Of a DNA stretch of 64,000 nucleotides, positions 29,414 through 37,853 are shown one piece after another (positions within the stretch are counted from its first letter, which is position 1; every line of letters begins with the position of its first letter). Both the position numbers and the translations under genes were made by a program. The DNA lies in assembly GCF_001544795.2 (NCBI RefSeq), contig NZ_FCOI02000001.1, forward strand, positions 248,001-312,000, in the 5' to 3' direction. The notes under the pieces were generated by a model. It saw nothing but the letters and a program-made list of their open reading frames with translations, was not told where the DNA came from and ran no database searches. The stretch comes from Caballeronia temeraria (GTDB taxonomy: Bacteria > Pseudomonadota > Gammaproteobacteria > Burkholderiales > Burkholderiaceae).

Positions 29414-30103
29414 CGGGCGCGCGCGGGAATGGGGGTTCACGCGGGGTTCACGCGCGGCGCGAGCCGCGAGCGCCGTGCGCTCCGGTGCCCGCAACGCGGG
29501 CGCACGGATTGCAGCGCGTGGTGTCTGCCGCGGTTCGGCTCTCGCCCGCGGCGGGGCGGCGGGCGAGGCTCAGGCGGTCTTCGGTCTCGGGTCTGGCGTC
29601 TCGCATCGAATCGGCGCTCAAATTATTGTTTGTGATAAGCCCAGATTGGACGATGTTTTTGGCCGCCCATCAAGGGCATTGTTCAGGCGTGCGACGTGTG
29701 TCCAACATAACGGGTGCGCGCCATGCGACCGAAGCCGAACTGAAAGGAAGCGAAAGCTTGCGAGCGCCGGGCGCCTGTCACACAGGCAGCCCCTTCATTT
29801 TGCCCGCGCCGTGCCGAAGAGCAACAGAAACATCGCATGAATGGCGCGGCGGACCGCATGAAGGTTGTGCCTGTCACACGGGTTGGTGTAGTGTCGCCCG
29901 GTTCAGCGCGGGGATCGTCTGACGCGGCGAATGCCTGACGCCGTCGTTCTTGCTGAACGTGTCGTTGTTTAAGCGTGCGCGTGCGTTGAGCATGGGCGCG
30001 TTCCGGGCCAAGGCTTCTGGCCCGGCTGACGGATTTCTTGCCGTCTCAAGCATTATCCCGCGCCCGGCGCGGTCGGAACAAAGCCTTACGGGGAGGGCCT
30101 TGC
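29414..30103. other. long noncoding region before the fused permease gene
   Basis: This 690-bp gap separates the leftward cyclase gene from the rightward transporter. Open frames here are short and arginine-rich and look like chance. The stretch 29620-29720 is AT-richer and could hold promoters. A GGCCAAGGCTTCTGGCC hairpin lies near 30010-30030. I found no clear operator. Confidence 0.5.
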
Positions 30104-31867
30104 ATGGAATTTGGTTTCAATCTGAAGCGCACGGCGAATGCGTCGGCCTGGCGGATCCTGCCCAACCGCTGGGATTTCGTCGCGTTCCCGATGATCATCT
30201 GCATCATCGCGCTCGCCGCGGTCGGCTTCCATGAGACGCTGGCGCCGATCTCGACCTTGCAGACGCAGGCGATCTCGCTCGATCCCGCGAATCTCCCCGA
30301 ATACGCGTTGCGCACTACCTTGCGCATGCTGCTGGCGATGGTCGCATCGCTCATTTTCACGCTGGTCTACGGCACGCTCGCGGCGAAGAGCCGGCGCGCG
30401 TCGATCGTGCTCGTGCCGATTCTCGACATCCTCCAGTCGGTGCCGGTGCTGGGTTACATCTCCTTCACGGTGACGTTTTTCCTCGCCATGTTCCCCGGGC
30501 GCGTGATCGGCGCCGAATGCGCGGCGATCTTCGCGATCTTCACGAGCCAGGCGTGGAACATGACGTTCAGCTTCTATCAGTCGCTGCGCACGGTGCCGCG
30601 CGATCTGGACGAAGTCTCGCGCGGTTTTCATCTCACCAACTGGCAGCGCTTCTGGAAGCTCGAAGTGCCGTTCTCGATGCCGGGCCTCATCTGGAACATG
30701 ATGATGTCGATGTCGGGCGGCTGGTTCTTCGTCGTGGCGTCCGAGGCGATCACGGTCGGCAATCGCACGATCGTGCTGCCGGGCATCGGCGCGTATCTGG
30801 CCACCGCCATCGGCGAGCGCAATCTCTCCGCGATCGGCTGGGTGATCCTCGCGATGACCATCGTCATCCTCGCTTACGACCAGTTGATGTTCCGCCCGCT
30901 CGTCGCGTGGGCCGACAAATTCCGCATGGAGAACACGAGTTCGGGCGACGCGCCCGAGTCGTGGCTGCTCGACCTGATCCGCCGCACGCGCCTGATTCAC
31001 CGTCTGCTGGTGCCGGCCGGCTGGATTCTCGCGAAGGTGGCGCGTGTGCCGATCAAGCTGCCGTCGCTGCAGGGCGCGCTGGAAAACGTGGGCCTGCCGT
31101 TGCGCGCGAAGGTGCCATCGACGCGCGCCGGCGATATCGCGTGGGGCACGGTCGTGCTGCTGGTCACGGCGTTCGTCGTGTGGAAGGTAGCGTCGTTCGT
31201 CGCGACGGGCGTGAGCTGGAGCGAAGTCGGCCACGTGTTCCTGCTCGGCTTCATCACGCTCCTGCGCGTGGTCGTGCTGATCGCGATCGCCTCGGTGATC
31301 TGGGTGCCGCTCGGCGTAATCATCGGCCTGCGTCCGGCGCTCGCCGAGAAGATCCAGCCGCTCGCGCAGTTTCTCGCCGCGTTCCCGGCGAACCTGCTGT
31401 TTCCGGTGTTCGTCGTCGTGATCGTGCGCTGGCATCTGAACCCGGATATCTGGCTGTCGCCGCTCATCGTGCTCGGCACGCAGTGGTATATCCTTTTCAA
31501 CGTGGTCGCGGGCGCGTCTTCCTATCCGAACGATTATCGCGAGGCGGCGACCAACTTCCAGATTCGTGGCTGGCAGTGGTGGAAGAAGTGCATGCTGCCC
31601 GGCATTTTCCCTTACTACATCACCGGCGCGATCACCGCGTCGGGCGGCGCGTGGAACGCGAGCATCGTCGCGGAAGCGGTGTCGTGGGGCAAGACGGAGG
31701 TCGTCGCGCACGGCCTCGGCGCCTACATCGCCCAGACGACCGCCGCCGGCGATTACCCGAAAATCATTCTCGGCATTGCCGTGATGTCGCTGTTCGTCAC
31801 GCTGTTCAACCGACTGTTGTGGCGCCCGCTATACGCCTACGCCGAAGCAAGACTCCGGCTGGATTGA
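30104..31867 (+). CDS. fused double-domain ABC permease, nitrate/sulfonate/bicarbonate class
   Basis: The 587-residue membrane protein contains two permease halves in one chain: about 75-290 with EAA loop LRTVPRDLDEVSRGFHLTNWQRFWKLEVPFSMPG, and about 360-580 with GASSYPNDYREAATNFQIRGWQWWKKCMLPGIFPYYITG. It forms the whole channel by itself. ATG 30104 follows GGGGAGGG. The ATPase gene follows after 12 bp. No binding protein is encoded next to it, so the substrate (nitrate, sulfonate, bicarbonate or a vitamin precursor) cannot be assigned. Confidence 0.92.
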   Translation: MEFGFNLKRTANASAWRILPNRWDFVAFPMIICIIALAAVGFHETLAPISTLQTQAISLDPANLPEYALRTTLRMLLAMVASLIFTLVYGTLAAKSRRASIVLVPILDILQSVPVLGYISFTVTFFLAMFPGRVIGAECAAIFAIFTSQAWNMTFSFYQSLRTVPRDLDEVSRGFHLTNWQRFWKLEVPFSMPGLIWNMMMSMSGGWFFVVASEAITVGNRTIVLPGIGAYLATAIGERNLSAIGWVILAMTIVILAYDQLMFRPLVAWADKFRMENTSSGDAPESWLLDLIRRTRLIHRLLVPAGWILAKVARVPIKLPSLQGALENVGLPLRAKVPSTRAGDIAWGTVVLLVTAFVVWKVASFVATGVSWSEVGHVFLLGFITLLRVVVLIAIASVIWVPLGVIIGLRPALAEKIQPLAQFLAAFPANLLFPVFVVVIVRWHLNPDIWLSPLIVLGTQWYILFNVVAGASSYPNDYREAATNFQIRGWQWWKKCMLPGIFPYYITGAITASGGAWNASIVAEAVSWGKTEVVAHGLGAYIAQTTAAGDYPKIILGIAVMSLFVTLFNRLLWRPLYAYAEARLRLD

Positions 31868-31879
31868 GGACGAGTTCCG

Positions 31880-33235
31880 ATGCAGAACCTGAAAACTACG
31901 CAGACGTCCGCTGCGCAAAGCGCGCAGCGACCCCAGGGCACACCGCCGCGACTCGGCGCGGAGATTCTGCGCGTCGCGAACGTGAGCCGCGGCTTCAACA
32001 AGACGCAGGGCGAGCTGCTCGTGCTCGACGATGCGAACCTGTCGCTGCGCGAAGGCGAGATCGTCGGATTGCTCGGACGCTCGGGCTCGGGCAAGTCGAC
32101 GCTGTTGCGCATCATCGCCGGGCTGATCGAGCCGACGGGCGGCGAGGTGACCTATCTGAACGAGCCGTTGCGCGGACCGGCGAAGGGCGTCGCGATGGTG
32201 TTCCAGACCTTCGCGCTCTTTCCGTGGCTGACCGTGCTGCAGAACGTGGAAGCCGGTCTGGAAGCGCAGGGCGTGGGTGCGCGCGAGCGGCGCGAGCGCG
32301 CGCTGGCCGCGATCGATCTGATCGGTCTCGACGGCTTCGAGAACGCGTATCCGCGCGAGCTGTCGGGCGGCATGCGCCAGCGCGTCGGTTTCGCGCGGGC
32401 GCTGGTCGTCGATCCGACCTTGCTGCTGATGGACGAGCCGTTCTCCGCGCTCGACGTGCTGACCGCCGAAAACCTGCGCACCGACCTGCTCGATCTCTGG
32501 ACGCAAGGACGCATGCCGATCAAGTCGGTGCTGATCGTCACGCACAACATCGAGGAAGCGGTGTTCATGTGCGACCGCATTCTCGTGCTGTCGTCGAATC
32601 CGGGCCGCGTGATGGCCGAGATCAAGGTGCCGTTCAAGCATCCGCGCAATCGCCTGGACCCGGCGTTCCGGCGTCTCGTCGACGATATCTACGCGAAGAT
32701 GACCGCGCGTCAGATGGACGAAGCGAAGAAGAAGGGGCTGGAGCTCGGAAGCTGGCTGCCGGAGGTGTCGACGAACTTGATGGCGGGTCTCATCGAAACG
32801 CTCGCGGCCGAGCCGTATCACGGCCGCGCGGACATGCCGGAAATCGCGCGTACGCTGCATCTCGAGGTCGATGACCTCTTTCCGATCGCGGAAGTGCTGC
32901 AACACCTCGGTTTCGCCGATGTCCGCGAGGGCGACATCTTCCTCACGCCGCAGGCGCGCGTGTTCGCCGAGTTCGGCACGCAGGAGCGCAAGATGATGTT
33001 CGCGGAGCATCTGCTGCGGCACGTGCCGCTCGCGGCGCGGATCAAGAAGGTGCTGAACGAGCGGCCGGGGCATCGCGCGCCGCGCGTGCGCTTCGAGCAG
33101 GAACTGGAGGACTTTCTCTCCGACAAGGCCGCGCAGGAAACGCTCGATGCGGTCATCGACTGGGGACGGTATGGCGAAATTTTCTCGTACAACGACCAGA
33201 CTGAGATGCTGAGTCTGGAGGATGTGGAGGCCTGA
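31880..33235 (+). CDS. ABC ATPase, nitrate/sulfonate class, with C-terminal AAA-associated domain
   Basis: The 451-residue protein has a nucleotide-binding domain (about 28-280) with Walker A GRSGSGKST at 66-74, MVFQTFALFPWLTVLQNV, signature LSGGMRQRVGFARAL and Walker B LLLMDEPFSALD. The C-terminal 150 residues (after about 300: NLMAGLIETLAAEPYHGRADMPEIARTLHLEVDDLFPIAEVLQHLGF) match the AAA-associated C-terminal domain found in this subgroup, perhaps regulatory. It pairs with the fused permease just upstream. Confidence 0.92.
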   Translation: MQNLKTTQTSAAQSAQRPQGTPPRLGAEILRVANVSRGFNKTQGELLVLDDANLSLREGEIVGLLGRSGSGKSTLLRIIAGLIEPTGGEVTYLNEPLRGPAKGVAMVFQTFALFPWLTVLQNVEAGLEAQGVGARERRERALAAIDLIGLDGFENAYPRELSGGMRQRVGFARALVVDPTLLLMDEPFSALDVLTAENLRTDLLDLWTQGRMPIKSVLIVTHNIEEAVFMCDRILVLSSNPGRVMAEIKVPFKHPRNRLDPAFRRLVDDIYAKMTARQMDEAKKKGLELGSWLPEVSTNLMAGLIETLAAEPYHGRADMPEIARTLHLEVDDLFPIAEVLQHLGFADVREGDIFLTPQARVFAEFGTQERKMMFAEHLLRHVPLAARIKKVLNERPGHRAPRVRFEQELEDFLSDKAAQETLDAVIDWGRYGEIFSYNDQTEMLSLEDVEA

Positions 33236-33259
33236 GCCTCTTTGCGACGCAAGCCTGCG

Positions 33260-33295
33260 AAGCGCGGTTGCCGGTGACGGCGCCGCGCTTTTTGT
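33260..33295 (+). terminator. terminator of the fused-permease operon
   Basis: The AAGCGCGG / CCGCGCTT stem with a 15-base loop that can itself fold is followed by TTTG. It lies 25 bp behind the ATPase stop. Confidence 0.75.
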
Positions 33296-33370
33296 TTGCG
33301 CGTCGGCCGTTTGGCTGAATGTTCGCGAAGTGCGTTGAATCGTAACGTTTTCGTCTTGAAGATCATTGCT

Positions 33371-33392
33371 GCGTGTGTAAAGCTACACACGC
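33371..33392. promoter_or_regulatory. perfect palindrome upstream of hicA, probable HicB operator
   Basis: GCGTGTGTA (33371-33379) and TACACACGC (33384-33392) are perfect 9-bp arms around a 4-bp spacer. The palindrome ends 16 bp before the hicA start at 33409. HicB antitoxins with a ribbon-helix-helix tail repress their own promoters through such sites. Confidence 0.75.
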
Positions 33393-33408
33393 GGCGTTCG
33401 GAGACGAG

Positions 33409-33609
33409 ATGGATTCATCGCGCTTGATACGAATGCTCGTAGATGACGGCTGGCACCTTGTTCGCACCAGGGGCAGCCATCATCAATTCAGACACAAAAC
33501 GAAACGCGGTCGCGTAACCGTGGTTCATCCCAGGAAGGACATGGCAATCGGGACCGTCCGATCGGTACTGAAAGGCGCCGGGTTGCTCAACCGTTTGTAT
33601 TCGTCGTAA
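33409..33609 (+). CDS. hicA: HicA mRNA-interferase toxin
   Basis: The 66-residue protein has the double-stranded-RNA-binding-like fold of HicA: MDSSRLIRMLVDDGWHLVRTRGSHHQF, with catalytic His24 in GSHHQF, then TVVHPRKDMAIGTVRSVLKGAGL. It cleaves mRNA when free of HicB. ATG 33409 fits the family start; an upstream in-frame start would run through the palindrome. hicB follows after 11 bp. Confidence 0.93.
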   Translation: MDSSRLIRMLVDDGWHLVRTRGSHHQFRHKTKRGRVTVVHPRKDMAIGTVRSVLKGAGLLNRLYSS

Positions 33610-33620
33610 CGGAGTTGGAC

Positions 33621-34022
33621 ATGGAATTTGCCCTCGCCATTCATAAAGATCCCGATAGCTGCTACGGCGTGACCGTGCCCAATGTGCCCGGCGTGTTTTC
33701 GGCCGGCGATACGATCGACGAAGCGATTCACAATGCCAGGGAAGCCATCTTCTTTCACATCGAATCGATTATCGAAGACGGAGAGGAGGTCGAAATCAGG
33801 TCGACGAGCATCGAGGAACTGATTGTCGATCCCGATTTCGCCGGCGCCATCTGGGCCTACGTCGAAGTCGATCTCTCCAAACTCGACTCGCGTCCCGAGC
33901 GCATCAACATCAGCCTGCCGCGCTTCGTGCTGCACAAGATCGACAGCTACGTCGAAGCGCGCCACGAGACCCGCAGCGGCTTTCTCGCGCGGGTGGCGCT
34001 CGAGGCCATCGCAAACGGTTGA
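33621..34022 (+). CDS. hicB: HicB antitoxin with C-terminal ribbon-helix-helix domain
   Basis: The 133-residue protein has the HicB fold at 1-75 (MEFALAIHKDPDSCYGVTVPNVPGVFSAGDTIDEAIHNAREAI), which covers the toxin's active site, and a DNA-binding ribbon-helix-helix at about 90-130 (RPERINISLPRFVLHKIDSYVEARHETRSGFLARVALEAI). ATG 33621 has GGAG six bases upstream, better than the in-frame TTG at 33615. It should autoregulate through the palindrome at 33371. Confidence 0.93.
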   Translation: MEFALAIHKDPDSCYGVTVPNVPGVFSAGDTIDEAIHNAREAIFFHIESIIEDGEEVEIRSTSIEELIVDPDFAGAIWAYVEVDLSKLDSRPERINISLPRFVLHKIDSYVEARHETRSGFLARVALEAIANG

Positions 34023-34026
34023 ATCA

Positions 34027-34064
34027 AGAAAAAAGCGCGGTCTCCGTCAAGAGATCCGCGCTTT
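34027..34064. terminator. terminator shared by hicAB and the lipoprotein pair
   Basis: AAAAAAGCGCGG(A)TCTC...GAGATCCGCGCTTT forms a stem with an A-run on one side and a T-run on the other. It lies between two converging units. Confidence 0.7.
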
Positions 34065-34085
34065 CGACGAACGGTCCGCGACGAA

Positions 34086-34610
34086 CTACTGCAAATTCCC
34101 CCAGCGCTCGACCGCAGGCTCCGCCGATGCCCATTTCCATCCTTCCGTCTGCTTGCAAGCCGTCGCGATGAACCACGCGGCGGGCGCTTTCGCGTCGTCG
34201 CCATCGACCACGGAGAACGCGAATTCCTTGCAGCTCGCGAGCGCGCTGTTGAACTCGCGCAGCACGCGCACTTCGCCGTGGCCGTTCTCGACGGGCAGCG
34301 TGTGCTTGACCTTCCACGGCCGCGTTTCGCCCACCTGCGACATGCCCGCCGTCACCGCGATCATGACCTGCTGATCCTGATGCAGCGACTTCATCGTGCG
34401 CGCGACGAATTCGTCGGTGGCCGCCTGCACCGCCACGCCGACGCCGAAGCCCACAGCCGGGTTCGTCGTGAACGCGCCCGTCGCGACGCCCGCCACCGCG
34501 CCTGTCGCGGCACCGATCGATCCGCAGCCGCTCATCGTCACGCACGCGGCGACGCCTGCCGCGACGAGACCGAGGCGCAGCGCAAAAGGTACGTCGAGCG
34601 CCAGCGTCAT
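34086..34610 (-). CDS. probable lipoprotein of unknown function, paralogue of the next gene
   Basis: The 174-residue protein has a hydrophobic start and a lipobox-like TMSGC (Cys about 29), followed by a Gly/Ala-rich hydrophobic stretch (GSIGAATGAVAGVATGAF, glycine-zipper like). The C-terminal half is a soluble domain (VMIAVTAGM...RPWKVKHTLPVENGHGEVRVLREFNSALASCKEFAFSV) ending GWKWASAEPAVERWGNLQ. The upstream gene product has the same design and an almost identical ending. The ATG overlaps that gene's stop by 4 bp. I do not recognise a named family. Confidence 0.78.
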   Translation of the reverse strand: MTLALDVPFALRLGLVAAGVAACVTMSGCGSIGAATGAVAGVATGAFTTNPAVGFGVGVAVQAATDEFVARTMKSLHQDQQVMIAVTAGMSQVGETRPWKVKHTLPVENGHGEVRVLREFNSALASCKEFAFSVVDGDDAKAPAAWFIATACKQTEGWKWASAEPAVERWGNLQ

Positions 34611-35161
34611 TGCAGCGCGCCCCAGCGAGGCGTGGCCGGTTCAGCCGATGCCCATTTCCACTTGTTGCCGTCGCGGCATACCGAAGCCACGTAGAACGCG
34701 CTGTCGGCGGGGCGATCCTTGGTGGCGTCGCGATCGACGGAGAACACGATCTCCTTGCAATCGAGCACGCCGCTGCTGATGGTGCGGCTCACCGTGACGC
34801 GGCCTTTCTCGTCGTCTTCGATCGGCACCGAATGCACGGCCTTCCACGGTGCGACCCCGCCGACCGCGAGCGGGCCGGCAACCGAGGCGATCTGATCCTG
34901 CGTGTCGGTATGCACGACGCGCTGCGTGTACTGCACGCCCGCGCGCGCCGCGGCGACGGCGCCGAGGCCGATGCCCGTCGCCACCGCGGCGTTGTTGGTG
35001 ATACTGCTCGCCACGGCCGCGCCCGCGATACCGGCGCCGGCCGTCGCGCCTTCGCTATAGAGCGAGTTGCAGCCGCTGAGGCTGATGCAAGCGATAGCGC
35101 CCGAAATCATCGCGGCGAGCGCGGCGGCGCGCGGCCCGCGCCGATGAACCCTGATCTGCAT
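34607..35161 (-). CDS. probable lipoprotein of unknown function, first of a tandem pair
   Basis: The 184-residue protein has a basic start (MQIRVHRRGPRAAALAAM), a hydrophobic segment and lipobox LSGC (Cys about 31), then an Ala/Gly-rich hydrophobic stretch (GAGIAGAAVASSITNNAAVATGIGLGAVAAA), and a C-terminal domain with APWKAVHSVPIEDDEKGRVTVSRT, a conserved LDCKEIVFSV and the end NKWKWASAEPATPRWGALQ. GGAAAG precedes ATG 35161. It forms an operon with its paralogue. I infer that both sit at the inner or outer membrane, facing the periplasm. Confidence 0.78.
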   Translation of the reverse strand: MQIRVHRRGPRAAALAAMISGAIACISLSGCNSLYSEGATAGAGIAGAAVASSITNNAAVATGIGLGAVAAARAGVQYTQRVVHTDTQDQIASVAGPLAVGGVAPWKAVHSVPIEDDEKGRVTVSRTISSGVLDCKEIVFSVDRDATKDRPADSAFYVASVCRDGNKWKWASAEPATPRWGALQ

Positions 35162-35383
35162 GTTGCTTTCCTTCGTCTTCCGTATCCCGACGCCTGCCAT
35201 CGGGGTTCGAGGGGCTCGAATCTACTTGAGGTGTCGCCCTCAAGTGACCGCCCGGCAACGCAGAGACAGACGCGAGGCGCGGGCTTCGCGCATTTTGAAG
35301 CATGCTTCTAATTACCGCTTTGAGAAAATTGCAAGAAATTGCAAGCGAGAAGAGCACGATTCGATCCACATCGACCGGAATAA

Positions 35384-35416
35384 AAAAAGCGAGCGCGGTT
35401 TGGGGGCGCTCGCTTC
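35384..35416 (-). terminator. terminator of the sigma-54 activator gene at 35437
   Basis: On the minus strand AGCGAGCGCC / GCGCTCGCT forms a stem followed by seven T residues (the A-run at 35384-35390 on the plus strand). Confidence 0.85.
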
Positions 35417-35436
35417 ATGGACATGCGGATGGGGGC

Positions 35437-36501
35437 TCAGCTATCGCTGGTCGATGTCGTGTCGCCGCCTTCGTCCTCGTTCTCGTACGCGCCGAGGCGG
35501 TTGTACAGCGTCTTCAGGCTCACGCCGAGCGCCTTCGCGGCGCGCCGCTTGTCCCCGCCGCAATGCTTGAGCGTGCCGAGGATGATCTGCTTCTGCGCAT
35601 CGGCGAGGGGCGTGCCGACCCAGACGTTCATCGCATCGCCTTGCGTGACCGGCTTCTTCACGCGCGACGCGAGATGCGGATGCGCGATTTCGACAGTCTT
35701 CTCCGCGAGGATGAACGCGCGATAGACCGTGTTTTTCAGCTCACGCACATTGCCCGGCCACGAATAGGTCCGCAGCACGTCGAGCGCGCGCTTGCTGAAG
35801 GCTTTGCTCGTGCCTTCCTGCGCGTTCATCTCCGAGAGGAAATGCTGCGCGAGCAGTTCACGATCCGAATCGCGTTCGCGCAGCGGCGGCGCGCGCAGCG
35901 GGAAGACGGCGAGGCGATACATCAGGTCCTCGCGCAAGCCGTTCTCTTTCACGGCGGCGACGGGATCGCGGTTGGTCGCCGCGATCACGCGCACATCGGA
36001 ACTGATCAGATCATTGCCGCCGACGCGGAAGAAAGTGCCCGTCTCCAGCGCGCGCAGGAGCTTCACCTGACGCACGGGCGACATTTCGGTCACTTCGTCG
36101 AGAAAGAGCGTGCCGCCGTTCGCATGCTCGAAATAGCCGATGCGCCCCTGCACCGCGCCCGTGAAGCTGCCTTTCTCGTGGCCGAAGAGCTCGGCCTCGA
36201 TGAGGTTGTCGGGAATCGCGCCGCAGTTCACCGCGATGAACGGCGCGTCCTTGCGCGCGCTTTGGTCGTGGATCGTCCGGGCGACGAGCTCCTTGCCGGT
36301 GCCCGACTCGCCGATGATCAGCGCGGTCGCATCGGTCGCGGCCACGCGCTCGATTTGCGCGTACAGCTCCTGCATCACGGGCGACGAGCCATAGAGCAGT
36401 CCATAAGACTTCAAGCCCGGCACTTCTCCCGTGTTGCGCTTTCGTTGCGCGGGTGTATCGCCGACCGCGGTGGGCGGCGGATCCAGATCGGTTGACGCCA
36501 T
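35437..36501 (-). CDS. sigma-54 activator without a sensory domain
   Basis: The 354-residue protein consists of a short disordered start (1-30), an AAA+ activator domain with Walker A GESGTGKE (64-71), the sigma-54 contact loop GSFTGA (111-116, a common variant of GAFTGA), Walker [10 protein letters not shown] and arginine-finger region, and a Fis-type helix-turn-helix near 320-340 ([16 protein letters not shown]). With no receiver, GAF or PAS domain, its activity must be set by its level or by a partner. Its recognition helix is almost identical to that of the activator at 38453. AGGA precedes ATG 36501. Confidence 0.93.
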   Translation of the reverse strand: MASTDLDPPPTAVGDTPAQRKRNTGEVPGLKSYGLLYGSSPVMQELYAQIERVAATDATALIIGESGTGKELVARTIHDQSARKDAPFIAVNCGAIPDNLIEAELFGHEKGSFTGAVQGRIGYFEHANGGTLFLDEVTEMSPVRQVKLLRALETGTFFRVGGNDLISSDVRVIAATNRDPVAAVKENGLREDLMYRLAVFPLRAPPLRERDSDRELLAQHFLSEMNAQEGTSKAFSKRALDVLRTYSWPGNVRELKNTVYRAFILAEKTVEIAHPHLASRVKKPVTQGDAMNVWVGTPLADAQKQIILGTLKHCGGDKRRAAKALGVSLKTLYNRLGAYENEDEGGDTTSTSDS

Positions 36502-36804
36502 GTGTCCTGATCGTTCCTGAGTTCTGCGTATGTCGTGAGCGGGCGGCGGGCCTCGCGCGAGCGTATCCGGTATGTGCTCGGCCGGGCGCGGTACGGCGCG
36601 CGCGAACGGCGCAACCGTGTCAGACCGCGCACATCGGCAGATGACGCGCGGTGCGCGCTGCCCGTTCGGCGCACGCGATCCGTGAGCCGCTTGTCCTGGT
36701 TGAGCGTCGGTCCAGGCGTGCCTGCGTCCGATGCCTGGAAGCGCGGGTCGATTGCAGACGAGCCTATCTCATAAACGCTATTTAACCATTCGCAACGATG
36801 TTGC

Positions 36805-36820
36805 GGCAATGCGCGGGCCA
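36805..36820 (-). promoter_or_regulatory. candidate sigma-54 promoter facing the 35437-36501 activator gene
   Basis: Read on the minus strand: TGGCCCG-CGCA-TTGCC. It matches 10 of the 12 defined positions of the consensus TGGCACG-N4-TTGC(A/T), with the essential GG and GC in correct register. The leader to ATG 36501 would be about 300 bases, which is long, so the site is plausible rather than certain. Confidence 0.5.
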
Positions 36821-36980
36821 GCCCTGACGCGCAATTTGTCTGAGCGGCGCGGCCGGCCTGACTCCGTTCCGGAAAGGTTCTCCTTTACGCACTGAAAATT
36901 TACAAGGCGAGGGCGTAATTGTTACCCGATCATCGGCCGGTTCGGGCCGTATGCACGCTCGACGCGCGGCCCGATGACGC

Positions 36981-36996
36981 TGGCATGAAAGGTGCA
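36981..36996 (+). promoter_or_regulatory. candidate sigma-54 promoter of the DUF883 operon
   Basis: TGGCATG-AAAG-GTGCA matches 10 of 12 defined positions of the -24/-12 consensus, with GG and GC in register. The -12 GC lies about 95 bp before the ATG at 37091. Confidence 0.6.
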
Positions 36997-37090
36997 TAAG
37001 CCTGTGCGTCGTGAATCTAATTCGAAAGTTCGCCGACGAGCATCGACTCGGACGCGTACACACGAGGATGGGCGAGAGAGGCAACGCATC

Positions 37091-37426
37091 ATGGAAGACA
37101 TCTTGAATTTCGACGTGGGCGCACTTCCGCGCACGAACGCTGCACAGCCTGCGCGCACGCGCCGCGCGAACGCCGCGCCGGGCGATCGTCCGGAACTCGC
37201 GGCCGGCGAGCCGATCGACATCTATCACTGGGCCGCCGTCGCGCTCGTGACCGCGCTGATGTGCGCGGTGCTAGGCTATGCGGCGGGCACACCCGCGCTT
37301 GCGCGCGCCGCGAATGTGACGAGCCTCGTGTTCGGCGCGATGGGCGGCGCGCTGATGGCAAGCGGCGTCGTGCGCAGCCTGCGCGCGCGCATCGCGGCAG
37401 GCGTGCCGGTCGTCGAGACGCGCTGA
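37091..37426 (+). CDS. small two-helix membrane protein, first gene of the DUF883 operon
   Basis: The 111-residue protein has a soluble, Ala/Arg-rich start (1-45) and two predicted membrane helices (about 48-66, WAAVALVTALMCAVLGYAA, and 76-94, VTSLVFGAMGGALMASGVV). I know no named family for it. ATG 37091 was chosen over an upstream in-frame start because composition changes there and a purine-rich stretch precedes it. It lies 52 bp before the DUF883 gene and behind a -24/-12 site. Confidence 0.7.
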   Translation: MEDILNFDVGALPRTNAAQPARTRRANAAPGDRPELAAGEPIDIYHWAAVALVTALMCAVLGYAAGTPALARAANVTSLVFGAMGGALMASGVVRSLRARIAAGVPVVETR

Positions 37427-37478
37427 AACGCGCATCTCCCGATCCCGACAAACCCCACTTGGGCGAGGACTACATTCC

Positions 37479-37796
37479 ATGAGTCAAACGACTGTCCAGC
37501 TTGCGTTGGGCAAGCAAAAAATCATCGAAGACATCAAGGTGTTGCTGAACGATTCGGAAGAATTGTTGCGGCTGTCGGCGACGCTGCCCGGCGAAGGTGT
37601 CGAGGCGCTGCGCTCGCGTCTGCGCGATCACGTCGATTCGGCGCGCAGCGCGCTGGACGATGCTCAGGCGAGCGCGCAAAGCCGTTATCGCGCGAGCGTC
37701 GATTGCACCGAGAAATACGTGAAGGACAATCCCTGGCAGTCGCTCGGCATTGCAGCGGGCGTCGGTTTTCTGGTGGGGCTTCTGGTTTCCCGCTGA
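37479..37796 (+). CDS. DUF883 protein (ElaB/YqjD type), membrane-anchored
   Basis: The 105-residue protein has a helical N-terminal part (KQKIIEDIKVLLNDSEELLRLSATLPGEGVEALRSRLRDHVDSARSAL) and the family's hallmark C-terminus VKDNPWQSLGIAAGVGFLVGLLVSR, with one membrane helix. YqjD and ElaB in E. coli are stationary-phase, membrane-bound ribosome-associated proteins under RpoS; here the operon seems to be under sigma-54. The next small gene follows after 57 bp. Confidence 0.93.
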   Translation: MSQTTVQLALGKQKIIEDIKVLLNDSEELLRLSATLPGEGVEALRSRLRDHVDSARSALDDAQASAQSRYRASVDCTEKYVKDNPWQSLGIAAGVGFLVGLLVSR

Positions 37797-37853
37797 TTCG
37801 CCGTTCATGCGACTTATCGCGGCGACTTTTATTGACGATGGGAGAAAGCACAC

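Larger units (their letters stand above)
36502..37090. promoter_or_regulatory. divergent control region between the activator and the DUF883 operon
   Basis: This 589-bp gap has two outward-facing -24/-12 sites (36805-36820 minus and 36981-36996 plus), 160 bp apart. The palindrome CGCAACGATGTTGCG (36791-36805) lies at the predicted start of the leftward transcript. Between the promoters TTCCGGAA near 36888 and other short palindromes could be activator sites. 36502-36780 shows no gene or motif I can support. Confidence 0.55.

Noticed and set aside
29414..30103. Open frames in the long gap before the fused permease
   Set aside because: Short, arginine- and serine-rich, without ribosome-binding sites or domains.
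30086..31711. Long minus-strand open frame opposite the fused permease
   Set aside because: Shadow of the permease codons: highly charged and repetitive, with no domain.
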